Assembly: GCA_041665525.1 (NCBI GenBank)
Contig: JBAYIS010000010.1
Span: forward strand, 1 to 64,000
Direction of reading: 5' to 3'
DNA from: UBA8401 sp041665525
Lineage (GTDB): Bacteria; Bacteroidota; Ignavibacteria; UBA10030; UBA8401
DNA: 64,000 bases
Below the pieces are notes generated by a model. It was given only the letters and a program-made list of their open reading frames with translations, did no database searches and was not told the DNA's origin. Positions 8,625 through 16,165 of this stretch are shown in pieces. The translations under genes were made by a program, and so were the position numbers. Each line of letters starts with the position of its first letter. The stretch's first letter is position 1.

Positions 8625-9434
8625 TTATAACAGCACCGATGCAAGAATAAAATCCATAACCACAACAGAAAGGCATGTCAGTACAACGGTATTCATTGTT
8701 GCTTTCCCGACGCCTTCAGAGCCCCCTTGCACCTGAAACCCTTGATAACACGAAACGGAGGTGATAATAAATCCAAATACTGTGGCCTTAATAATGCCGA
8801 AGAATGCGTCGCGCGATTCGAACGAGTCTTTCATTCCGTCGATGAAAGCTTCTACTGGAATTCCTGCAATCGTTGCGGCGCCGAACATCCCCCCGAGGAG
8901 AGCCACGAGGTCCCCGAAAATTACCAGGATGGGAAACATAAAAATTCCGGCGAGCACTCGCGGTGTAATCAAAAAAGAGACCGGATCGAAAGCCAATGCT
9001 TCCAGCGCATCGATCTGTTCAGTCACACGCATGGTTCCAAGCTCTGCGGTAATCGTCGCTCCCACTTTTCCCGCCAAAACCAATGCGGTGAGCAATGGGG
9101 TTAATTCCAGCAAAACAGATTTTGTCACAAGAGCGCCAACAACCGTCCTCGGAATCCATTCATACAATTGATATGACGATTGCACGGCGGTCACCATTCC
9201 CACAAACGTGGAAACGAATAACACGATAGGAATAGAATTGTTCCCAATCATCACCATCTGCTGCAGAATGTTGCCGGAATATTCTTTTGCGTTGCGGAAG
9301 TTATAGAGCATCCAGCCGATCGTTCCCATATATCGGCCGAGATGTTCAAAAAAGGTAAGGATGACTCTTCCCGGCTGAGAAAACAATTCAGCGGTTCGCG
9401 AGAGCAACGTAGGTGCGTTGGAGGGTTCAGTCAT
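8625..9434 (-). CDS. mlaE: MlaE-family ABC transporter permease
   Basis: A 269-residue inner-membrane permease with five or six hydrophobic segments. The family motifs are visible: FVSTFVGMVTAVQSSYQLY, the conserved ELTPLLTALVLAGKVGATI and AELGTMRVTEQIDALEALAF (coupling helix that meets the ATPase), and FGFIITSVSCYQGF. It is the first gene of the operon and runs straight into mlaF. Together the three genes form the inner-membrane part of a retrograde or anterograde phospholipid transporter. Confidence 0.93.
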   Translation of the reverse strand: MTEPSNAPTLLSRTAELFSQPGRVILTFFEHLGRYMGTIGWMLYNFRNAKEYSGNILQQMVMIGNNSIPIVLFVSTFVGMVTAVQSSYQLYEWIPRTVVGALVTKSVLLELTPLLTALVLAGKVGATITAELGTMRVTEQIDALEALAFDPVSFLITPRVLAGIFMFPILVIFGDLVALLGGMFGAATIAGIPVEAFIDGMKDSFESRDAFFGIIKATVFGFIITSVSCYQGFQVQGGSEGVGKATMNTVVLTCLSVVVMDFILASVLL

Positions 9435-9531
9435 TCATTTTGACGATCGCTGTGTGCAGACAATATCAAAAATTGAGGGGGGAAAATCAAGGAAGCGCGC
9501 GGTAGGCGGAGCAAAAATAAAAAAGTGAAGT

Positions 9532-9717
9532 TCAAACTGTTTTTTCCATGGAATCGGAAGTGTCGGATCGCTTCTCCCGTCCCGATTTTCGGACGGAATC
9601 CTTTAAGAGAAATTCGATCTGTGCATTGACACTGCGCAATTCGTCCGCTGCCCATTTTTCCAGAGCTGCGTACATTTCTTCGTCCAGCCTCAGCAGGAAT
9701 TTTTTCTTCTCACTCAC
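9532..9717 (-). CDS. Arc-like ribbon-helix-helix DNA-binding protein
   Basis: A 61-residue protein beginning at GTG 9717, with AGGAGA seven bases before it. The pattern KKKFLLRLDEEMYAALEKWA, then DELRSVNAQIEFLLKDSV, is that of Arc-family ribbon-helix-helix domains: one strand contacting DNA and two helices for dimerisation. The tail is charged. It lies 13 bases after the hypothetical protein gene and downstream of the SPFH gene, all on the minus strand. It probably regulates this operon, which is an inference; the palindrome at 11191-11218 is a candidate target. Confidence 0.78.
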   Translation of the reverse strand: MSEKKKFLLRLDEEMYAALEKWAADELRSVNAQIEFLLKDSVRKSGREKRSDTSDSMEKTV

Positions 9718-9730
9718 TCTGCTCTCTCCT

Positions 9731-10243
9731 TCAGGCTGTTGCTGCGGCGTGCTGACGCCGTTCCAGCATTTGATAATACACAACCATAATGATCCATGGA
9801 TTCTTTTCGAGAAGTTCGGACTCGTGCTCCACAACAACGTTTTGAACGGATTTCCACAGCGATACCCGGTTGAATGAAACAAGTTTTATCTTTTGCTGTG
9901 AATATAATTCATTCTTCCCCTTCCAAATGCCGAAGACATATTCGATTCTGTCGCCATTCGGAAGCTCAAACGTCCCCCCTCTGCCCCATTTCTCCACAAT
10001 AAATTTTGCGAAGGGTAATTGGTTGTGCTGTTTTTTAATCTCAAGATTGGACCGCCAAATACTCGGTTTGCGAAACTCCCACACCTCTCCAAATCCTTCA
10101 ACAATTGCATTCGAGCTGAAGAGTTTGGGAAACGACATGGTCATGAGAACATTCTCGGGGGTCCGCAGCTCATATGCCCGTTTCCAGATAGAGGGCTGGA
10201 CAATCTGCATTTGTTGATTTTGATATAGCGAAAGAGTCTTCAT
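9731..10243 (-). CDS. Conserved hypothetical protein in SPFH operon
   Basis: A 170-residue soluble protein, no signal peptide or membrane segment. It is rich in tryptophan and aromatic residues (IVQPSIWKRAYELR, FGEVWEFRKPSIW, GGTFELPNGDRIEYVFGIW), suggesting a beta-rich fold somewhat like the tubby/LURP type, though no family can be named with confidence. It lies 50 bases downstream of the SPFH gene and 13 bases before the Arc-like gene. The constant trio suggests a shared role with the SPFH membrane protein. Confidence 0.65.
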   Translation of the reverse strand: MKTLSLYQNQQMQIVQPSIWKRAYELRTPENVLMTMSFPKLFSSNAIVEGFGEVWEFRKPSIWRSNLEIKKQHNQLPFAKFIVEKWGRGGTFELPNGDRIEYVFGIWKGKNELYSQQKIKLVSFNRVSLWKSVQNVVVEHESELLEKNPWIIMVVYYQMLERRQHAAATA

Positions 10244-10254
10244 GGTTTTGTTCG

Positions 10255-10283
10255 TTGTAGGACACCTTAAAGGTGTCCTACAA
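10255..10283. repeat. 29-base palindrome, copy 1
   Basis: A perfect palindrome: TTGTAGGACACCTT and its exact complement around a single A. It starts 11 bases after the SPFH stop (minus strand), so it may end or stabilise that message. A shorter version of the same sequence is at 13160-13184, also just downstream of a stop codon. Confidence 0.8.
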
Positions 10284-10293
10284 CTGCTTAGGT

Positions 10294-11169
10294 TTATTGG
10301 TACAGCGTTCCGGTATTAATCACCGGCTGCATGTCTTTATCTGAAACAAGCGCCACCATAAGATTATTCACCATGGTTGCCTTCTTATCTTCGTCCAGTT
10401 TCACGATCTTTTGTTCCGATAATAGTCTCAGTGCGTCCTGAACCATACCGACGGCTCCTTCGACGATTTTCTTTCTTGCCGCAATAATCGCTTGCGCTTG
10501 CTGACGTCGTAGCATAGTCTGTGCGATTTCCTGTGCATACGCTAGATGACTGATACGCGCTTCGATAATTTCAACTCCAGCGACCTGAAGACGGGTCTGT
10601 ACTTGTTTTGTCAGCGCCTCCGCAATTTCCTGTGGATTCCCGCGAAGCGATGCTTTATTTTCATCGTGCGAGTCGTACGAAAATTCAGAAGCGAGTGCGC
10701 GGATAGCCGTTTCGCTTTGGATCGCAACAAACTGTTCATAATTTTCCACATCAAACAATGCACGGGCAGAATCGATCACGCGATATACAACCACAGCGCC
10801 AATCTCGATCGGATTTCCTTCCAGATCGTTCACTTTGATCCGTTCACTGTTGAAGTTGTGAATACGAAGGGAGACATGTTTTTTGGTTGCAAAAGGATTG
10901 GTGAAAAAGAATCCGGATTCACGGATCGATCCCGTATATTTGCCGAATAACACCAGCACGCGCGCTTCATTCGGCTGGACAGTGAAGAATCCACCAAAAC
11001 TGATAGCGTTAATGATCACCAGCGGTATAAAGACAACGAGCATCGCCGGCTCTTCATATCTTATCATTTCAACAAGCCAGTAAAAATTAAAAATCGTCAG
11101 TGCGATGATAAAGAACAACATCAGATAGCCATTTAGCTTTTTTCCGTTTTGTTCAACAATTGTTTGCAT
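10294..11169 (-). CDS. SPFH/Band 7 domain membrane protein
   Basis: A 291-residue protein with two hydrophobic segments at the N terminus (about 15-33 and 41-62), then an SPFH domain (VQPNEARVLVLFGKYTGS, IEIGAVVVYRVIDSARALFD) and a helical tail rich in Ala, Gln and Glu (AQEIAQTMLRRQQAQAIIAA) of the stomatin/prohibitin kind. Such proteins form large ring assemblies on the membrane and gather or protect other membrane proteins. It heads the operon with the hypothetical and Arc-like genes. Its promoter region contains an unusual nested palindrome. Confidence 0.9.
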   Translation of the reverse strand: MQTIVEQNGKKLNGYLMLFFIIALTIFNFYWLVEMIRYEEPAMLVVFIPLVIINAISFGGFFTVQPNEARVLVLFGKYTGSIRESGFFFTNPFATKKHVSLRIHNFNSERIKVNDLEGNPIEIGAVVVYRVIDSARALFDVENYEQFVAIQSETAIRALASEFSYDSHDENKASLRGNPQEIAEALTKQVQTRLQVAGVEIIEARISHLAYAQEIAQTMLRRQQAQAIIAARKKIVEGAVGMVQDALRLLSEQKIVKLDEDKKATMVNNLMVALVSDKDMQPVINTGTLYQ

Positions 11170-11190
11170 AACATACTCCTTTCCGAGTTT

Positions 11191-11218
11191 GATATTGCAA
11201 TGATATCATATCAATATC
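11191..11218 (-). promoter_or_regulatory. Candidate operator upstream of SPFH gene
   Basis: GATATTG (11191-11197) and CAATATC (11212-11218) form an inverted repeat enclosing a central ATGATATCAT palindrome. It begins 22 bases upstream of the SPFH ATG, overlapping where the promoter or 5' leader should lie. Binding by the downstream Arc-like protein is inferred from neighbourhood only. Confidence 0.5.
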
Positions 11219-11250
11219 AGAAAGTCAAGTATTTTTTTAACCTAAATACA

Positions 11251-11283
11251 AAACCCTGTAATTTACTTAAAAATACAGGGTTT
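11251..11283 (-). terminator. Terminator of glycosyltransferase gene
   Basis: AAACCCTGTA pairs with TACAGGGTTT over 10 bases with a 13-base loop. On the minus strand it lies 44 bases after the glycosyltransferase stop and is followed by a TTTG/TTT-rich run. Confidence 0.7.
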
Positions 11284-11326
11284 ATAAGATAAAATTCGAT
11301 TAACTGTGTACACTATTCTGATCTTG

Positions 11327-12802
<1,476 letters not shown>

Positions 12803-12855
12803 TTGGTTTAAGGGTGATATTTTTTATCAAAACGCGTCGAAACGACTTCATAAAA

Positions 12856-12891
12856 AAATTCCCCAAAAATGTTTAATCATTCGGGGAATTT
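12856..12891 (-). terminator. Rho-independent terminator of the 72-residue protein gene
   Basis: AAATTCCCC and GGGGAATTT form a nine-pair stem; on the minus strand it is followed directly by TTTTTTTA. It lies 26 bases after the stop at 12917. Confidence 0.85.
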
Positions 12892-12916
12892 ATAATAGTT
12901 CCAAGCATTTGTTGAT

Positions 12917-13135
12917 TTAATGCTCTACAAAATCGTAGAACTGTACCTTGATATCAAACTCCTGTCCGGGCGAATACTGTTTTTCATGCTTGCCCGGAAG
13001 GGGTCTAACTACCTTTACCGTAGCCCAACACCCCTGTGCCTTTTCAATAGTCGCTTCATAGAGTGGCATATCGTTCAATATGCAAGTGTATGTCTTGCCG
13101 ATTTCGGGGCTGTTTTTTAATTCGTGTGTATGCAT
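12917..13135 (-). CDS. Small hypothetical protein (72 residues)
   Basis: A short soluble protein starting MHTHELKNSPEIGKTYTCIL and ending FDIKVQFYDFVEH. It looks like one small beta-barrel domain (GKTYTCIL, YEATIEKAQGCWATVKVV, GQEFDIKVQF), as in small nucleic-acid or ligand-binding folds, but I recognise no family. It has a good terminator downstream and a palindromic repeat upstream, so it is probably its own transcription unit or the tail of the gyrA-led transcript. Coding status is supported by the terminator placement and clean codon use. Confidence 0.6.
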   Translation of the reverse strand: MHTHELKNSPEIGKTYTCILNDMPLYEATIEKAQGCWATVKVVRPLPGKHEKQYSPGQEFDIKVQFYDFVEH

Positions 13136-13159
13136 AGTTTTGGTTGATTACAATAAAGC

Positions 13160-13184
13160 GTAGGACACCTAAAGGGTGTCCTAC
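13160..13184. repeat. Palindrome, copy 2
   Basis: GTAGGACACC and GGTGTCCTAC pair across a five-base centre. This is the same sequence as the palindrome at 10255-10283, again placed 14 bases after a minus-strand stop codon. It may end or stabilise the message of the coiled-coil protein gene. Confidence 0.75.
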
Positions 13185-13197
13185 ACGTTCGCTGAAA

Positions 13198-14412
13198 TTA
13201 TGCTGTTGCCTGTTTCGGTTTCATTCTGCCGTACAGAATGTACGCCAGAGCAAGAACGATAATGCCGATCAAACCATACAGCAGCCAGTTGGTGGGTTTC
13301 ACCTTGGAATACCAGAGCTGCACCTTTGTATCGAGATCTGCAACATTCGCATCGGTGATCATGTTGTTCTCTTTCATCACCGGCACCCAGACCGGTTTCA
13401 ATTCCTCGGTCCAGATCTTTTCAAATGCCTCATATGTATCGTACGGGTCCGTTTCTCCTTCGACGCCGACATTGTTGATCTGATCGTCGATAAAGCGCGT
13501 TAGATTGTTGTGGATTTCGCCCGGGCTCATGATGGGTGCAACAGAAAGCTTTGATGCTGAGAAAAGATTGTTCAACGCCTTCCAGAAGGACTCATCCACT
13601 TTGGAGCGCCATTCGGAGATCATCGTGTCGATCATCGGTATCTCGCGCGCCTTTTCCTTGTTGGAGAGGTATGCGTCCCCGATGAGTTTCTTCACGCCAT
13701 TCCAGTTCGATTCAAATTTGCGTTGTTCGCCGTAAAGTTTTGCAACATCGGTGCCGGACAATAATGTGGAAGAAAGGAACTCGATGTTATCTGCGGCTGC
13801 CCGTTTGATATTGGAAAGGACATTGCTTCGTTCCAATTTTGCCTGCTGGCTCTTTTGAACGTCGCCGGTCGGTTGTATGTTTTTGTCGTATTGCATGAAC
13901 AGGCTGTCTACTAAAGCGAAGATTGCTTTATCCCGTTTTGCGATATTCGTGCGAAGCGTAGTAACTACTTTCTGCAGTGAATCGCGTTCTGCCTTCGCTT
14001 CCTTCAGTTGTGCAAGCAGCGATGCATTTTCGCCTGATAGTTTGTTCACTTCTTCGGTCAATGTTGCCACTTGCTGCTCCAGTTCCGCTATGCGCGCGGC
14101 GCTTTCGCCTATCGCTTTGATCTTCTGCTCGGAATAGGCAAATTGCGCTTTCAGCTTCTGGATACTCTCGTCAAAATTGTCAGGAAAGAGCGCCTTGTTC
14201 AGAAAATCGCGGTATGATTGATATCCTGATTCGAGTGCCGTCACTTTTTCCCCGACAGCGGCGATTTCTTCGGGTGTTCCCGCATCGTTAATCGATTTCA
14301 ACAGCGCTTTGTATTCTTTTTCGAAATCCCGTTTGACCTCGGAATTGGATCGGTCTTGTGCTGTTGAGAATGTGAAGAGAACCATGCTCAACAGAAGAAT
14401 GAAATGTTTCAT
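13198..14412 (-). CDS. Coiled-coil envelope protein, paralogue 2 of a tandem pair
   Basis: A 404-residue protein from ATG 14412, preceded by AGGAGG; the upstream extension to 14463 is rejected. It has a signal peptide (MKHFILLLSMVLFTFSTAQ), a helical domain, a long coiled coil at about 115-165 (AELEQQVATLTEEVNKLSGE), a conserved helical block (AIFALVDSLFMQYD, FESNWNGVKKLIGDAYL), and a single C-terminal membrane helix (NWLLYGLIGIIVLALAYILY) with a basic tail. It is clearly paralogous to the protein encoded at 14477-15670. It should be anchored in the inner membrane with a large periplasmic part. I recognise no named family. Confidence 0.75.
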   Translation of the reverse strand: MKHFILLLSMVLFTFSTAQDRSNSEVKRDFEKEYKALLKSINDAGTPEEIAAVGEKVTALESGYQSYRDFLNKALFPDNFDESIQKLKAQFAYSEQKIKAIGESAARIAELEQQVATLTEEVNKLSGENASLLAQLKEAKAERDSLQKVVTTLRTNIAKRDKAIFALVDSLFMQYDKNIQPTGDVQKSQQAKLERSNVLSNIKRAAADNIEFLSSTLLSGTDVAKLYGEQRKFESNWNGVKKLIGDAYLSNKEKAREIPMIDTMISEWRSKVDESFWKALNNLFSASKLSVAPIMSPGEIHNNLTRFIDDQINNVGVEGETDPYDTYEAFEKIWTEELKPVWVPVMKENNMITDANVADLDTKVQLWYSKVKPTNWLLYGLIGIIVLALAYILYGRMKPKQATA

Positions 14413-14476
14413 TGCTCCTCCTATATGATTGAATATGTGGGGCGCCAATGAGGCGTCCGACATCTGATACTTATAA

Positions 14477-15670
14477 TTAAGCGGAACGCTTCCTCGTCCC
14501 GAGATAGATCCCCGCCAAAATTGCGACCAGCAATGCGCCCATCAACAGATACGACAGTGTGCTGTCTTCAATCGGTTTCATACTTGCCGACCATTGCTTG
14601 GTCCTTGCATCGATCTCCGCCATCTGTGTTTCGCTGAACATGCCGTGGCGGATCATTACCGGGATCCAGGATGGTTTCAGCTTGCTTCCCCAGGTTTTGT
14701 AGGCGAACGCTTCGAAAATAGCCGATTGCTCAATCGCTGTGCGGTTTGCGGTGTTCTGAGTTTCTGCATCGATGAATTTGACGATATTTGCAAACATCTC
14801 TTCGCCGTTATTAAATGTCGCGATTTGAACTTGTTCCGCGGCGAACACTTCGTTAACACCTTTCCAGAAGACACCGTCCGTCAGCGTCCGCCAGTTGGCA
14901 ATTAATCCGCCGATCTCTGATACTTCCTTTCCCTGTTGCGACGAGGGAACATACGCTTTGGATAGCTTCTGTCCGACACCGTTCCACGAGGACTCAAATC
15001 TCCGCTGCTCATTCAGCAGTTGCGGAATTTGCTGAGGGGAGAACGATGCGGATGAAAGAAACAGGATGTTGTCGCTGACCGATCGCTTGATGCTGGCAAC
15101 AACATTCTTTTTCTCCAGCACGGAGAGCTTTTTCATATCGGTACCGGAGAGCTGATCGGTATCGTATTTAACAAACAGGCTGTCCACCAGGGCGAATACT
15201 GCTTCATCCCTTTTCTGAATCTCGTCCTGCAGCATGGCGATGGTCTTCTTCAGCGAAGCGAGTTCCGCCTGGGCTTTTGTCAGTTGTGAACGGAGCGAAG
15301 CATTCTCCTCCTTCAGCGACTGCACCTGGTCCGTCAGAGAGGAAATTTCTTTCTCCAACTGTGATGCGCGAATTTTCTTCTCAGCCAGTTCTTTGGATTT
15401 ATGGAGCCGGTCAATCAGACCGTCGTACCCGTCCGGAAATACCGCCTTGTTTAAAAATTCGTTGTGCGGCTGAAATTCTGTTTCGAATGCCGCAACATCG
15501 CTCAGAAGTTTGGTGAGCGTTTCTTCATTATCGGCGCTGTTCAGATTTTTTGTAAGAAGGACGAAGCGCGTTTCGAAGTCCCGCTTGATCTCGGACTGCG
15601 TACGCTCTTGAGCATTCATCCCGCCGATGAACAGTACAACGCTTGCGAGGAGAATGATCCCGTTCTTCAT
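14477..15670 (-). CDS. Coiled-coil envelope protein, paralogue 1 of a tandem pair
   Basis: A 397-residue protein with the same plan as its downstream neighbour: signal peptide (MKNGIILLASVVLFIGGMNA), N-terminal helical region with a shared R.(Q/N)SE(I/V)KRDFE opening, coiled coil at about 95-155, shared blocks AVFALVDSLFVKYD and FESSWNGVGQKLSKAYV, a shared K.(S/V)W.P.M segment, and a C-terminal membrane helix with a KRSA tail. The start codon overlaps the lipoprotein stop (ATGA), indicating translational coupling. A gap of 64 bases separates it from its paralogue. Function unknown; a paired or heteromeric envelope structure is plausible. Confidence 0.78.
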   Translation of the reverse strand: MKNGIILLASVVLFIGGMNAQERTQSEIKRDFETRFVLLTKNLNSADNEETLTKLLSDVAAFETEFQPHNEFLNKAVFPDGYDGLIDRLHKSKELAEKKIRASQLEKEISSLTDQVQSLKEENASLRSQLTKAQAELASLKKTIAMLQDEIQKRDEAVFALVDSLFVKYDTDQLSGTDMKKLSVLEKKNVVASIKRSVSDNILFLSSASFSPQQIPQLLNEQRRFESSWNGVGQKLSKAYVPSSQQGKEVSEIGGLIANWRTLTDGVFWKGVNEVFAAEQVQIATFNNGEEMFANIVKFIDAETQNTANRTAIEQSAIFEAFAYKTWGSKLKPSWIPVMIRHGMFSETQMAEIDARTKQWSASMKPIEDSTLSYLLMGALLVAILAGIYLGTRKRSA

Positions 15671-16137
15671 TTTCTTCCTCCTGCCGGCAGTGCGCCCCCT
15701 TTGGTCACCTGGTATTTATCTCTGCCGTTCCATAATTCGATATAGGAATCTTTCTGATCGAACTTCGGATCGTCCATGCCTTTTTCGGCGGATATCACCA
15801 CCGCGTTGTTGACCGCCAGCGCACCATCGCTCTGCGCCAACACATATACACTCTTAAAATTCTTTCCGGTCAGATAATAGAATCCTGCTTTGTCCCGAAT
15901 TAAGCGGACTTCTTTCGTATTCTTGGCCGCCATCGTATCGGCAGCGAATTCTTTCGCAAGGAGTGCGGTGATATTGAATGCGACACTGTACCGTTTCGCG
16001 TCGACCATTCCTTTGTTTCCGACCTCCACTATTTCTTCCGCGGCCCATGAAAAATCCGCTGGCTGCAACTGCAGTGAAGAACAGCCGGCGACGATGAGTG
16101 CGGTGACGAAGCTGATAAGTATGAGACTCTTTTTCAT
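15667..16137 (-). CDS. Small lipoprotein coupled to the coiled-coil pair
   Basis: A 156-residue lipoprotein. The signal sequence ends in a lipobox, LIVAGCSS, with lipidated Cys19. The mature part alternates short strands (KRYSVAFNITALLAKEF, VRLIRDKAGFYYLTG, KSVYVLAQSDGALAV) and ends in a Lys/Gly tail. It starts 28 bases after the gyrA stop and overlaps the next gene by four bases. Not a family I recognise. The coupling suggests it works with the two coiled-coil proteins at the cell envelope. Confidence 0.75.
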   Translation of the reverse strand: MKKSLILISFVTALIVAGCSSLQLQPADFSWAAEEIVEVGNKGMVDAKRYSVAFNITALLAKEFAADTMAAKNTKEVRLIRDKAGFYYLTGKNFKSVYVLAQSDGALAVNNAVVISAEKGMDDPKFDQKDSYIELWNGRDKYQVTKGGALPAGGRK

Positions 16138-16165
16138 AGTGCTTCTCCTTGAATGATTGAAAAAA

